NCBI GenBank assembly: GCA_963841045.1
Contig: CAWJBD010000003.1
Coordinates: 186,001 to 250,000, forward strand
Length of the DNA stretch: 64,000 bases
Direction: 5' to 3'
From: Aalborgiella sp963841045
GTDB lineage: Bacteria; Pseudomonadota; Gammaproteobacteria; Burkholderiales; Burkholderiaceae_C
Of this stretch, positions 47,104 through 56,597 are shown piece by piece. The notes beneath the pieces are model-generated. The model saw only the letters and a program-made list of their open reading frames with translations. It was not told the origin of the DNA and searched no databases. Numbering within the stretch: the stretch's first letter is position 1; each line of letters starts with the position of its first letter. Position numbers and translations under genes: made by a program.

Positions 47104-47948
47104 TTAGCACCCGCGTTGCCGAGCCCATTCTGCTGTCCATGCTTTCAAAGCGTTTTGAATAGAACCTGTTTGTTGGCTTAAGACCCAAAACCTGCGCAGC
47201 CTTATTCAGTGTTTGCATGGGTTGCGTTAAATCCAGCGCTTGTGCACCGTTTTGTTTGGACAACTTTTCACCGTCTTGCGCCAACACCAATGGTGTGTGC
47301 AAATACTGCAGCGTGGGGTAGCCCAAGGCTTGTTGCAATGCAACTTGACGCGGCGTGTTGTCCAACAAATCGGCGCCACGCACCACGTGAGTGATGCCTT
47401 GCAGCGCATCGTCCACCACCACCGCCAGTTGGTAGGTAAAACAGCCATCGGCACGTTTCAGCACAAAGTCGCCAATTTGTTGCTTCACTTCACCCTCTGT
47501 AATGAAACGCCATGAAGGCTGCGTGCCTGATTCAAGTTGCTGTGTCATGCCATGGCGACATGTTCCTGGGTAAACCAACTCACCATGACGCGGCTTGGCA
47601 TGTGGGTTGGCTCTGGCGATGGCCTCTGCCACATCTTTGCGCGAGCAACTGCAAGGGAAAACTTTTCTTTCTGCAATCAAACGATCCAATGCCGCTTGGT
47701 ACAAATCGCTGCGTTCGGATTGGTAAACAGGCTTTTCATCAGATTGCAAACCCAATGTTGCGAGTTGATGCAAAATAGTTTTGTCCATGCCCGCAATGCA
47801 ACGTGGCGTGTCAACATCTTCTATGCGAATAAGCCATTGGCCGCCATGCGCCTTGGCATCCAAATAACTGGCCAGTGCCGCAACCAAAGAACCCGCATGA
47901 AGCGGGCCTGTGGGGGATGGGGCGAAATCTTCCCTTGTAAACTTTCAC
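47104..47948 (-). CDS. gluQ: Glutamyl-Q tRNA(Asp) synthetase, two frameshifts
   Basis: Attaches glutamate to the queuosine of tRNA-Asp; a shortened GluRS homologue. GTG start at 47948, overlapping the stop of the upstream oxidoreductase. An extra T near 47925 breaks the frame in GRFAPSPTGPLHAGS, the HIGH-type motif. The next part has LIRIEDVDTPRC, the zinc-type CSCSRKDV, and KLSKQNGAQALDL. A second shift near 47155 restores QTGSIQNALKAWTAEWARQRGC and the stop at 47104. Normal length, about 281 residues. Confidence 0.9.
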
Positions 47949-49009
47949 ATCACTGCTAAAGCTAACTCCAAACCAGACACAAACGCATCTTCCACCCTGT
48001 GCCCAATGCACCAATCGCCACATACGCCTACGCCAGCATCTGCGTCCCATAAATGTGATTTACCCAAGGCCAGTGTGGTTTGAGCATAGCGCCAGCGGTG
48101 TACATCGGCATGTGCCGGTGTGGCGCGAATACCGGTCACTTCCGAAAACGCCTTGATCAATTTGTCTTGCACGCGTTGCGGCGTGTCTTCCAAATGTTCT
48201 GCTGACCAGGCAGGGCTGGCTTGTACAGTCCAGCGTTCCACTGTTGTACGGCCAGGCTTAGATGATTCACGTGCCAGCCAAGAAATGCGGTGGTGCGAAC
48301 TGCGCGCCGCATTCCACTGCGGCCCCAAATAAGTCATATTGGGCTGCATGGCATTTGGAAATGCCAGCATCAATGTCCAACAGGGTGCGACACTGACCTT
48401 GCGTATAGCTTTGACCAAATGGTCCGTCACTTTTGAGTTTTGCAACAAACCATGCGCTTGTTCACTGGGCATGGCCAACAACACGGCATCAAAGCCTGCT
48501 GCAACACGGCTCTTGCCATCTGCATCATTGACGCTCAATTGCCATAAATCAGAATTTTTTGCATCGCGCGCTATTTGCGTGACTTTGCTTGCCAGTTGAA
48601 TATCTGCGGCTATCGGTTTAGCCCAATGTTGCACCAAGGCATTCATACCCGGCGCAGCCACAAAATGCGGTTCATTCACCGGCAAACCTGCGGCGGTGAC
48701 ACGCCCATGTTCGTCCAACACCCGTACCGCATTCGCACTCCAAGCTTTGACCACACCTTTCGCGGTTTCAAGCGCTTTGGCAAACCGCACATCACGCACG
48801 GTAAAGTACTGCGCACCATGATCAAAACCACCAAATGGTGAGCTGCGCGTGCTCATGCGTCCACCTGTTGAATGGCTCTTTTCGAAGACTGTAACTTTGT
48901 GCCCAGCTTGTACCAAAGTTCGGGCACAAGCAATGCCTGCAATGCCCGCACCAATCACCGCAAAGTGTTTTGATTTTTCAGTGGCTCGTTTGCGTTTCAT
49001 GCCTGTCAT
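47945..49009 (-). CDS. FAD-dependent amine oxidoreductase-like protein (renalase-like)
   Basis: A flavoprotein of 354 residues. The dinucleotide-binding motif is HFAVIGAGIAGIACARTLVQAGHKVTVFEK, followed by STGGRMSTRSSPFGGFDHGAQYFTVRD, typical of the COG3380 group. The C-terminal FAD contact is GVCGDWCIGHRVEDAFVSGLELA. Substrate unknown. Its stop overlaps the gluQ start. A tRNA gene lies upstream. Confidence 0.9.
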   Translation of the reverse strand: MTGMKRKRATEKSKHFAVIGAGIAGIACARTLVQAGHKVTVFEKSHSTGGRMSTRSSPFGGFDHGAQYFTVRDVRFAKALETAKGVVKAWSANAVRVLDEHGRVTAAGLPVNEPHFVAAPGMNALVQHWAKPIAADIQLASKVTQIARDAKNSDLWQLSVNDADGKSRVAAGFDAVLLAMPSEQAHGLLQNSKVTDHLVKAIRKVSVAPCWTLMLAFPNAMQPNMTYLGPQWNAARSSHHRISWLARESSKPGRTTVERWTVQASPAWSAEHLEDTPQRVQDKLIKAFSEVTGIRATPAHADVHRWRYAQTTLALGKSHLWDADAGVGVCGDWCIGHRVEDAFVSGLELALAVM

Positions 49010-49112
49010 ACGTTTAGTCTCCTGAAGTTTTTAGAATCACGAGACTACAGTATGCATCGTGCAAGGCACTTTTAGAAAAATTACAAAAAAATAAAACAGA
49101 GGATCGCCGACT

Positions 49113-49202
49113 TGGCGGAGAAGGTGGGATTCGAACCCACGCTAGGTTTTACCCTAGGCCTGATTTCGAGTCAGGTACATTCGGCCACTCTGCCACTTCT
49201 CC
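49113..49202 (-). tRNA. tRNA-Ser (anticodon CGA), CCA encoded
   Basis: The acceptor stem GGAGAAG (49202-49196) pairs with CTTCTCC, then discriminator G and CCA to 49113. The anticodon stem CCTGA / TCAGG carries the loop CTCGAAA, so the anticodon is CGA (reads UCG). The long variable arm CCTAGGGTAAAACCTAG and the GGTTCGAAT T-loop are typical of serine tRNA. Confidence 0.97.
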
Positions 49203-49229
49203 GAGTGACGAATTCTACCTTTGAAAATA

Positions 49230-49820
49230 TCAGAGAGGCAGCAGCCCTTGCTGGCGTGCGTAGAAAATAGCTTGTGTGCGGCTTTTCACTTCAATGCGTC
49301 GGAATAAGCGCCACAGATGCACTTTGACAGTGTGTTCGTTGATGCCCAACTCTTCACTGATTTCTTTGTTGCTCATGCCTTTGTTCAACAACTGCAACAA
49401 CTGCAACTGACGTTTAGACAATTTCTGTCCGGGTACAGGTTCTTCAAAGCTGTCTTCAGCCAGCATGAGCCCTTTGACGAGTGCTGAAATTTGGGCGGGA
49501 CCGGCAGATTTGTCGATGTACACGTCGGCACCTGCTTCTAAACAATGTGCCTCCCAATCGCTGGGTGGGTTCGCTGATATCACTGCCAACGGAACCAGAG
49601 GAAATAAGTTTTTTAATTGACGAATACCCGATACACCCGTGGTGTCGGGTAATTTCAAATCCAAAGAAAACAAAGATGGTGTGCCATGCTTTTCAATGGC
49701 AGCAGACAAAAGGCCGACACGATCCAACTCAACGACTTCATGCGTTGGACGTAAACGGCGAATCACCATCGCAATCGCTTCGCGCATGAGGGGATGGTCA
49801 TCAATCACATAGATGGTCAT
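49230..49820 (-). CDS. LuxR-type response regulator, no kinase adjacent
   Basis: A NarL/FixJ family regulator of 196 residues. Receiver domain with MTIYVIDDHPLMRE (acidic pair) and LFSLDLKLPDTTG (phosphorylated Asp, about residue 54); IDKSAGP holds the conserved Lys. The C-terminal HTH has LSKRQLQLLQLLNKGMSNKEISEELGI and EHTVKVHLWRLFRRI. It has its own promoter region, and no histidine kinase is within the window, so its partner and targets are unknown. Confidence 0.92.
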   Translation of the reverse strand: MTIYVIDDHPLMREAIAMVIRRLRPTHEVVELDRVGLLSAAIEKHGTPSLFSLDLKLPDTTGVSGIRQLKNLFPLVPLAVISANPPSDWEAHCLEAGADVYIDKSAGPAQISALVKGLMLAEDSFEEPVPGQKLSKRQLQLLQLLNKGMSNKEISEELGINEHTVKVHLWRLFRRIEVKSRTQAIFYARQQGLLPL

Positions 49821-49934
49821 AGGTGCACTCTCTTTAAATCAATGCTGAATTCTATGTTTGAAATATCCCCGATCAAAATCTAATTTTCAATTTTGCAGTC
49901 ACATGAAAAAAATTAATGCCATTTAATTCATGAA

Positions 49935-51296
49935 TCAGCTGTTTTTTAACTGTAGGTTCAACTCACCTAGCTCAGATTGCGGTATTTCGTTTACAAAATG
50001 CACATTGGCTGGCAGGCTGTTCAAACCATTTTCTTTTAACCAAGCGATGGTCTGTCCTGCCTCTTTAGGCGTATCAAACCCTTGACTTTGCAAAACAACC
50101 GAATTGCTCGCATCTACCAGTTTGAAGTAAAACTTACCATCTGATTCGCGGTATTGCTTGAAGGCAAAACTGGCTTGTTTGGCTTTTTTGTCAGTCTTAA
50201 TGGATTGCACCGCATGCAAGCGCCGCAAGCCAACCGCTTCACGCAAACTTTGCATAAATGGTGTGGCAATTTTTCTGGCTTTATCTGCGCCTGCAAGCAA
50301 AATGGTTTCAACTTTATCCGGGTTGCTGATCAGTGAAGCATAGGTTTCACGCATGGGTGCAATTTCTTGGTCGATGCGCTCTAACAATTTCAGCTTGGCG
50401 TCGCCCCAGCTGATGCCCTCTTTGAAAGCTTGACGCATAGCTTGCGTCTCGACATCTGTCGCAAACGCTTGGTAAATTTGAAAGAGCGCCGAACCATCGG
50501 TATCTTTCGCCTCACCAGGCAATTTTGAATCGGTCACAATGCCAGCAATGAGCTTCTTCAATTCAGCTTTTGAGGCGAACAAAGGTATGGTGTTGTCATA
50601 GCTTTTGCTCATTTTGCGACCATCTAATCCGGGTAGCGTTGCAACCGCCTCATCGATCTGCGCTTCTGGCAGCGTAAAGTACACATCCTCAGTTTTATTG
50701 TTTGATGATGGGCTGTCTTTTTTGTATCGGTAATTGAAACTTTGCGCAATGTCACGCGCCATTTCGATGTGCTGAATTTGGTCACGGCCGACGGGTACTT
50801 TGTGGGCGTTGAACATCAAAATATCGGCCGCCATTAACACTGGGTACATGAACAAACCTGCAGTCACATCGGCATCCGCATCATTTCCAGCAGCGTTGTT
50901 TTTATCGACAGAGGCTTTGTAGGCATGTGCACGGTTCAGCATGCCTTTGCCTGCCACACAGGTCAGCAGCCATGTGAGTTCTGTAATTTCCGGAATGTCG
51001 GATTGCCTGTAAAACGTCACGCGTTCTGGATCAACTCCTGCAGCCAACCACGAAGCTGCAATTTCCAATGTAGAGCGCTGTACGCGCTCAGGGTCACCAA
51101 TTTTGATCAATGCATGGTAATCCGCTAAGAAATAAAAACTTTGTACATGCTGATTTTGTGATGCCAATACCGATGGTCGTATTGAACCCACATAGTTACC
51201 CAAGTGCGGTGTGCCAGAGGTCGTGATGCCGGTTAATACACGAGATATCGCAGTTGCTTTTGCTGGTATTTCCACTTTGTTTGCTTGCGTATTCAT
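49935..51296 (-). CDS. trpS: Tryptophanyl-tRNA synthetase with a C-terminal extension
   Basis: Class I synthetase: TPHLGNYVGS (HIGH-type) near residue 33, VPVGRDQIQHIEMARDIAQ, and GRKMSKSYDN (KMSKS) near 228. At 453 residues it is about 80-120 longer than typical bacterial TrpRS. The extra C-terminal part (about 375-453), AFKQYRESDGKFYFKLVDA, VVLQSQGFDTPKEAGQTIAWL, resembles the DUF1508/YegP fold by pattern. I think similar extensions occur in related bacteria but cannot check. It follows the M50 gene by a few bases. Confidence 0.94.
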   Translation of the reverse strand: MNTQANKVEIPAKATAISRVLTGITTSGTPHLGNYVGSIRPSVLASQNQHVQSFYFLADYHALIKIGDPERVQRSTLEIAASWLAAGVDPERVTFYRQSDIPEITELTWLLTCVAGKGMLNRAHAYKASVDKNNAAGNDADADVTAGLFMYPVLMAADILMFNAHKVPVGRDQIQHIEMARDIAQSFNYRYKKDSPSSNNKTEDVYFTLPEAQIDEAVATLPGLDGRKMSKSYDNTIPLFASKAELKKLIAGIVTDSKLPGEAKDTDGSALFQIYQAFATDVETQAMRQAFKEGISWGDAKLKLLERIDQEIAPMRETYASLISNPDKVETILLAGADKARKIATPFMQSLREAVGLRRLHAVQSIKTDKKAKQASFAFKQYRESDGKFYFKLVDASNSVVLQSQGFDTPKEAGQTIAWLKENGLNSLPANVHFVNEIPQSELGELNLQLKNS

Positions 51297-51303
51297 TGCC
51301 GAT

Positions 51304-51969
51304 TCAATTCACCAAGTATGCCAAGGGCGCTAAGAACAATTCCAATATGCCATAGGTCACATTCATCATGGGTTGCATCCATAAGGAGCTGATGACACCC
51401 GTAACGACCAATCCCATCACTATGAAAAATCCCCATGGCTCGATGCGCGAAACCATGACAGCGTATTGATACGGCAACAGACCCACCAATATTCTGCCCC
51501 CGTCAAGTGGTGGCAAAGGGAATAAATTAAATGCAAACATCACCGCATTCACCAACACACCACCTTGCGCCATTTTGATGAAAAACGTTTCATCGATATC
51601 CATTCCCTTCATCAGATACAGCAGAACGCCCCAAATCAGGGCCATCACCAAGTTAGACATGGGGCCAGCCAATGCCACCCAAACCATGTCGCGTTTGGGA
51701 TTACGCAATCTTCCAAATTGCACTGGAACAGGTTTGGCGTAACCAAACAAGAATGGGCTGCCGGCAAAAATCAAAAGCAATGGCATCAAAATGGTGCCAA
51801 TAGGATCAATGTGTTTCAGCGGGTTGAGGGTGATTCGACCTAAGAGATGGGCAGTGTTGTCGCCAAAATGCCGAGCTGCATAACCATGTGCGGCTTCATG
51901 CACGGTGATGGCCAGTAAAACGGGCAAAGCATAAATGAGAATGTTTTGAATGATGTTAGAAGTATCCAT
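51304..51969 (-). CDS. Site-2 protease family (M50) membrane metallopeptidase
   Basis: Intramembrane zinc protease of 221 residues. LAITVHEAAHGYAARHFGD contains HExxH; NLFPLPPLDGGRILVGLLP contains the third ligand motif (N-PxPPLDGG). About five hydrophobic segments. In many proteobacteria this gene sits between YciO and trpS as here; substrate unknown. It ends eight bases before the trpS ATG. Confidence 0.93.
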   Translation of the reverse strand: MDTSNIIQNILIYALPVLLAITVHEAAHGYAARHFGDNTAHLLGRITLNPLKHIDPIGTILMPLLLIFAGSPFLFGYAKPVPVQFGRLRNPKRDMVWVALAGPMSNLVMALIWGVLLYLMKGMDIDETFFIKMAQGGVLVNAVMFAFNLFPLPPLDGGRILVGLLPYQYAVMVSRIEPWGFFIVMGLVVTGVISSLWMQPMMNVTYGILELFLAPLAYLVN

Positions 51970-52050
51970 GTTCAGATTGTCTCAGAGTTTTGATAGGCGA
52001 AACCCCTGGTCGCCTGCTTGATGTGACCGCTAACTGCCGAAAATAGAACC

Positions 52051-52689
52051 TCATTCAATACCGAATGGTGCCAAATCGCCACGACCTTGCCGTACCAAAC
52101 TCGGCGCTTCTCCAGCTGCCATGGGCGTTAAATCAACCACAGTTGTAGGCTCTGAAGCACATGCACCCGCATCAATGATGCCAGCGAGTTGATGTTCAAA
52201 CCGATCACGTATTTCAGATGCATCGTTCAAAGGCTCAGACTCGCTCGGTGGAATCATGGTCGTTGCAAGCAAGGCACTGCCATGAAGCGCCAAAAGCTCG
52301 CTTAGGACCGTATGTTCAGGTACTCGCAAGCCAATGGTTTTTCGCTGTGGGTGGCTTATGCGTCTTGGCACCTCTTTGCTGGCTTCCAAAATAAAGGTAT
52401 ACGGTCCAGGTGTCGCGGCTTTGAGTAACCTAAATTGTTTGTTATCAACGCGGGCATAGTTAGCCAACTCTGACAAGTCACGGCATAAAAGCGTCAAGTG
52501 ATGCTTATCGTCCACTTGTCTGATCTGACGCAATTTATCTACCGCTGACTTATCATCCAAATGACATACCAATGCATAGCTGGAATCAGTTGGCACAGCC
52601 AATATTCCGCCTTTGTCCAACAAAGCAACTGCCTGTTTGAGTAAGCGCGTTTGCGGATTGTCAGGGTGAACGTCGAAATACTGTGCCAT
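52051..52689 (-). CDS. Sua5/YciO family protein
   Basis: A 212-residue protein of the YrdC/Sua5/YciO group. LLDKGGILAVPTDSSYALVCHLDDKSAV and KHHLTLLCRDLSELANYARV are typical, as is TPGPYTFILEASKEVPRRI. It matches the YciO subgroup, which is not essential for t6A formation; the exact role is uncertain. It is near the PHP nuclease gene, with which it commonly clusters. Confidence 0.9.
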   Translation of the reverse strand: MAQYFDVHPDNPQTRLLKQAVALLDKGGILAVPTDSSYALVCHLDDKSAVDKLRQIRQVDDKHHLTLLCRDLSELANYARVDNKQFRLLKAATPGPYTFILEASKEVPRRISHPQRKTIGLRVPEHTVLSELLALHGSALLATTMIPPSESEPLNDASEIRDRFEHQLAGIIDAGACASEPTTVVDLTPMAAGEAPSLVRQGRGDLAPFGIE

Positions 52690-52722
52690 GTTTTAAATAC
52701 CGTTTGTTTATTGCAAGTCGAA

Positions 52723-53682
52723 TCAGTCTATAACTTCCATGCGCAAGCGCCCTTCTTTGACAGCCAACCAAGCCCCAAGTGCGCCGCATACAGCAATCAT
52801 GACCATGCCAATTATTGACCATGTGTCAGGAACGTGCGAAAACACCAACCAACCTCCCAACATGGCAAAACCAATCCCCGTGTACAAATACGGCGTCAGT
52901 GTGGCAGCAGGTGCACGTTGATACGCCAAAATTAGCATGAAGTGCCCTAAAGTTGCAGCCAAGCCCATTAGCAAAAGCCATCCCCACAATTCAACAGTGG
53001 GTAAAGGAACCCAGACAAAAGGCAAGAAAATCGTTATCAAGATTGATCCCACCCAGCCCGTGTAAATGTGCATGGTGACCGGGTCTTCTGTGCGTGCCAT
53101 TTTGCTGGTTAAAACTTGAAACAGTGCGTTGGTGACAACCAAACCCAAAGGCAGCAACATGGTCCAAGCAAAGTTTGCGTGACCGGGTCGAATGATGATC
53201 ATGGTTCCTGCAAAACCACCCAAAACCAAAAGCCAGCGCGCAACTGATACATGCTCTTTCAAAGCTACCGCTGCCAATAAAGTGATCACCAAAGGAGAAA
53301 TCATGGCGATGGCAGTAAATTCTCCTACAGGCATGTATTTCAAACTGAAAAATGCAAGCAAACTGGACATCATTAACAAAACACCACGCAAGAACTGGAA
53401 TTTAGGGTGCGCCGTGCGCAAGACACTGCGACCACGCATAGGTAATACCAATGCTGTTGTAGCCACCGCTTGAAACATGTACCGCACCCAAAGGGCCATG
53501 AGCACAGGCACGCTGGCACTCACAAATTTAGTCGATGTATCCAGCACAGCAAAGCCAGCAACGGCAGCTATTGCCATCGCAATACCACTCAAGACATGGT
53601 GCTTTTCGTTTGAACCGAGACCACTTTTCAAACTTTTTCTTCCCCGATTGCTGTCTGAATTTTGTCGTGCAACAAAGTCCAA
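52723..53682 (-). CDS. EamA (DMT) family transporter
   Basis: Ten-helix membrane transporter of 319 residues with two EamA repeats. LMALWVRYMFQAVATTALVLP, and MPVGEFTAIAMISPLVITLLAAVALKE with the following GGFAGTMIIIRPG, mark the first half; YQRAPAATLTPYLYTGIGFAMLGGWLVF the second. The start overlaps the end of the PHP gene by 55 bases if ATG 53682 is used; a later start may be true. Substrate unknown, perhaps a metabolite exporter. Confidence 0.9.
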   Translation of the reverse strand: MDFVARQNSDSNRGRKSLKSGLGSNEKHHVLSGIAMAIAAVAGFAVLDTSTKFVSASVPVLMALWVRYMFQAVATTALVLPMRGRSVLRTAHPKFQFLRGVLLMMSSLLAFFSLKYMPVGEFTAIAMISPLVITLLAAVALKEHVSVARWLLVLGGFAGTMIIIRPGHANFAWTMLLPLGLVVTNALFQVLTSKMARTEDPVTMHIYTGWVGSILITIFLPFVWVPLPTVELWGWLLLMGLAATLGHFMLILAYQRAPAATLTPYLYTGIGFAMLGGWLVFSHVPDTWSIIGMVMIAVCGALGAWLAVKEGRLRMEVID

Positions 53683-54506
53683 ATAGGTGTCAAGTCACCG
53701 GGCAAGAAAGGCAGAGCTCCCAAATCAATGCGGCTTTCATCGGGACTGTGGAAATCGCTGCCACGCGACACTGCCAAACCAAATTCTTTTGCCATGCCTG
53801 CATATTCAATGGCTTCAGCACTGGTGTGCGCACCGGTTATCACCTCTACACCCTGTCCACCATGCAATTTAAATTCGGTGAACAATGCAAATTCTTCATT
53901 GGCGGTGAAATCATATCGCGCAGGATGAGCGATGACGGCAACACCACCACTTTGCACGATCCAGCCGACAGCATCACCTAAACTGGCCCATCGATGCGGC
54001 ACAAAACCGGGTTTGTTGTCAGTCAGGTATTTGCGAAACACCTCGTATGTATCTTTGCACACGCCACTTTCAACCAAAAATCGAGCGAAATGCGTTCTGG
54101 AAATCAACTCCGGATTCCCCACATATTTCAAAGCGCCTTCATAGGCGCCTTTGATACCGACTTTGGCTAAGCCATGCGACATTTCTTGCGCACGCAAACC
54201 ACGACCACCACGTGTTTGTGCCAAACCGTTGACGATACGCGAGTCGGTGGCATCAAATCCCAGACCAACGATGTGCACCGTTTCGCCCGCAAATGTGACC
54301 GAAATTTCGACGCCAGTGAGGTAATCTAAACCTTGCGCATGAGCCGCGGCAGCAGCACGCGCTTGTCCGCCCACTTCATCATGATCGGTCAAAGCCCACA
54401 ACTCAACCCCGTTTGATTTTGCCCGCAAAGCCAATTCTTCAGGTGTCAATGTGCCATCTGAAACCACAGAATGGCAATGGAGGTCGGCGTTTAAATAGGT
54501 CTTCAT
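53628..54506 (-). CDS. PHP-domain phosphoesterase (RNase AM / TrpH-YciV type)
   Basis: Metal-dependent 3',5'-nucleoside bisphosphatase and 5'-3' exoribonuclease family, acting on pAp and short RNAs. Metal ligands: ADLHCHSVVSDGTLTPEELA, LTDHDEVGG, GVEISVTF, VIAHPARYDF, SRGSDFHSPDES. Length 292, normal. First gene of a run with a DMT transporter, YciO, M50 protease and trpS on the same strand. Confidence 0.93.
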   Translation of the reverse strand: MKTYLNADLHCHSVVSDGTLTPEELALRAKSNGVELWALTDHDEVGGQARAAAAAHAQGLDYLTGVEISVTFAGETVHIVGLGFDATDSRIVNGLAQTRGGRGLRAQEMSHGLAKVGIKGAYEGALKYVGNPELISRTHFARFLVESGVCKDTYEVFRKYLTDNKPGFVPHRWASLGDAVGWIVQSGGVAVIAHPARYDFTANEEFALFTEFKLHGGQGVEVITGAHTSAEAIEYAGMAKEFGLAVSRGSDFHSPDESRIDLGALPFLPGDLTPIWTLLHDKIQTAIGEEKV

Positions 54507-54605
54507 AAAATAGCGGAAAAGGCTATTTTAGGGCTTCACTTCCAATTCGCTGTAGCGGCTAAAAAAAACCAGCATTCAATACCGTTTCCTGTTAACCTAT
54601 TACCT

Positions 54606-54959
54606 ATGAAATTACTACTTAAATGGCTACTCAGTGCAGCAGCTTTATTATTTGTTGCTTATGTTTATGAGGGCGTTTCTATCAACGGCTACCAAGCCGC
54701 ATTGATAGCTGCTTTTGTCATCGGACTGTTAAACACCTTGGTTCGTCCCATCTTGGTCATATTGACATTGCCAGTTACTGTACTCACTGTGGGTCTGTTT
54801 TTGTTCGTCATCAATGCGCTGATGTTTTGGGCCGCTGCATCCATGTTGGATGGCTTCAATGTTACGGGGTTTTGGGCGGCCTTGATAGGTTCTCTGATTT
54901 ATTCTGTGCTCAGCATTCTCATTAACTCTGCACTGGCTACCGTGCTGGATAAGAAATAA
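54606..54959 (+). CDS. Small membrane protein of the PF04020 (YvlD / phage holin 4) family
   Basis: A 117-residue protein with four hydrophobic segments: LLLKWLLSAAALLFVAYVY, AALIAAFVIGLLNTLVRPIL, TVGLFLFVINALMFWAAASM, and FWAALIGSLIYSVLSILIN. GLLNTLVRPILVILTLPVTVLT is the family signature. The function is unknown. It is divergent from the PHP gene and converges on the M48 gene. Confidence 0.9.
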   Translation: MKLLLKWLLSAAALLFVAYVYEGVSINGYQAALIAAFVIGLLNTLVRPILVILTLPVTVLTVGLFLFVINALMFWAAASMLDGFNVTGFWAALIGSLIYSVLSILINSALATVLDKK

Positions 54960-55002
54960 TTTTTATATTTCTTTTGAGACATTCTGACAAGCAAGTAAAA
55001 AT

Positions 55003-56583
55003 TTATTTAACAGCATCTTTCTCATATTGACCTTGCTGTTTTAACAATTCTTGCACTTGCCGCGTGCGAACATCCACAATCGACTCTTCTATAAAGTCGC
55101 GGTCTTGCGCAGATGCAAAGGTTTTGACCATTTCTTGTGCCGCCCTAAATCGATCGAGGGCGGCCGCATAGTCCAACATGGCAACTTGTCCTTCGGCATC
55201 CGCGCGTATGGCGCGAATGGTTTGTTTTTGTGCCGCATAGGCTTTAGATAGAAGTTGCCAAGCCAATGCGTCTTGTGGATGAGTGCCAACCCAAGCCCGC
55301 AACGCTGGAGCGGCCTTATCGGCTTCATTGTTGACGATCTGCGCATTTGAAATCAAAAACAATTCCGCACGGTTTTTTGATTGAAGAGATGAAGTACTCA
55401 ACAATGCGACCAATTTTTGCATCGTCGCCTTGTCGCCAGTCGCTAATGCCAATTCCATTTCCAACAAATTTGCATGGTAATTTGCCACGGTGTGTGCGCC
55501 TACTGCCGCACGTAATTTACCCATAGAAACACGTGCACTCGCAAAATCATTCAACTTCATGTGAGACAACACTGCCGCGTAGTGCACCGCAGCCGCACGA
55601 ACTGCATTGGTGTTTGTTGTAATTGTCGTGCTCGCATTCGCCCATATGCGCAAGGTATCAACACCCGGCTCTGTCAACACTCTGGCGCGTGCGGCCATCA
55701 TCTTGTGCACCATGTCTTTGTCTGTACTGACCAATGGAATGTTTACCGACTTTAGATTTTGCATCCGCGCATCCATATCGCCAATGCGTTCGGTATTCAG
55801 TGGGTGGGTGCGCAAATAGGGGTAACTGCCACTGTCACTTAAACGTGCAGACTGCTGCAAAAGCTTAAACATGGCGACAAAACCTTGTGGCTCAAATCCG
55901 GCGGTTTGTAGCAAGTTAAAGCCAATGCGATCTGCCTCGCGTTCCATGTCACGCGAATAGTTGAGTTGACTTTGTATTTGTACCGCTTGTGAACCAGCAA
56001 TCACTGCATTGGCAACATTGACATTATTTTTCGCCGCTAAAACACCCAGCACCATTGACGCCAGCAACAAAGGTGTTTGCTTTTCTTGCTTGGCGATGGA
56101 TCGTGAAATGTGACGTTGCGTGACATGCGTCAATTCATGTGCCAAAACAGATGCGAGTTCATCTTGCGTATCAACCAAGCCCAACAAGCCTAAATGCAAA
56201 CCAAAATAACCGCCAGGTAGCGCAAAGGCATTGACACTGCGGTCTTTGCCCATCATCACGCGCCAAGCAAATTGCTGGTACATCTCAGGTGATATATCGC
56301 CACGCTGGCGTGCTGCTTCTATCAGTTTGTACCAAATGTCGTCCACATAAGACATCAAAAGCGGGTCGTCTATGTAATCTGGGTCACGCAATATTTGTTT
56401 GGCGGCGACATTACCCATGCGCCTTTCGGCGTCCAGGCTCAAATCCCCATCATCCCCAAAACTTGGGCTGATTAAGCTCAGAAACAATGCGATTGCAATA
56501 TAGATAGATTTAGGGATTGCTTTAGGTAACAAAGGCAAAGCTCTTTTTTTGCGAGGAAAATGGGATTTTTGAGTATTCACCAC
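55003..56583 (-). CDS. M48 family periplasmic metalloprotease with TPR-like tail (BepA-like)
   Basis: Zinc endopeptidase resembling BepA, which monitors outer-membrane assembly. Signal segment YIAIALFLSLISPSFGDD; then NAFALPGGYFGLHLGLLGL, VLAHELTHVTQRH (HExxH) and READRIGFNLLQTAGF (third ligand). The C-terminal 250 residues are alpha-helical, TPR-like (ALAWQLLSKAYAAQKQ). No ATG start is evident; GTG at 56583 or 56580 is likely. The N-terminus is adjacent to the divergent moaC start, with only 14 bases between. Confidence 0.9.
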   Translation of the reverse strand: MVNTQKSHFPRKKRALPLLPKAIPKSIYIAIALFLSLISPSFGDDGDLSLDAERRMGNVAAKQILRDPDYIDDPLLMSYVDDIWYKLIEAARQRGDISPEMYQQFAWRVMMGKDRSVNAFALPGGYFGLHLGLLGLVDTQDELASVLAHELTHVTQRHISRSIAKQEKQTPLLLASMVLGVLAAKNNVNVANAVIAGSQAVQIQSQLNYSRDMEREADRIGFNLLQTAGFEPQGFVAMFKLLQQSARLSDSGSYPYLRTHPLNTERIGDMDARMQNLKSVNIPLVSTDKDMVHKMMAARARVLTEPGVDTLRIWANASTTITTNTNAVRAAAVHYAAVLSHMKLNDFASARVSMGKLRAAVGAHTVANYHANLLEMELALATGDKATMQKLVALLSTSSLQSKNRAELFLISNAQIVNNEADKAAPALRAWVGTHPQDALAWQLLSKAYAAQKQTIRAIRADAEGQVAMLDYAAALDRFRAAQEMVKTFASAQDRDFIEESIVDVRTRQVQELLKQQGQYEKDAVK

Positions 56584-56597
56584 CTTATGATAGCGGT

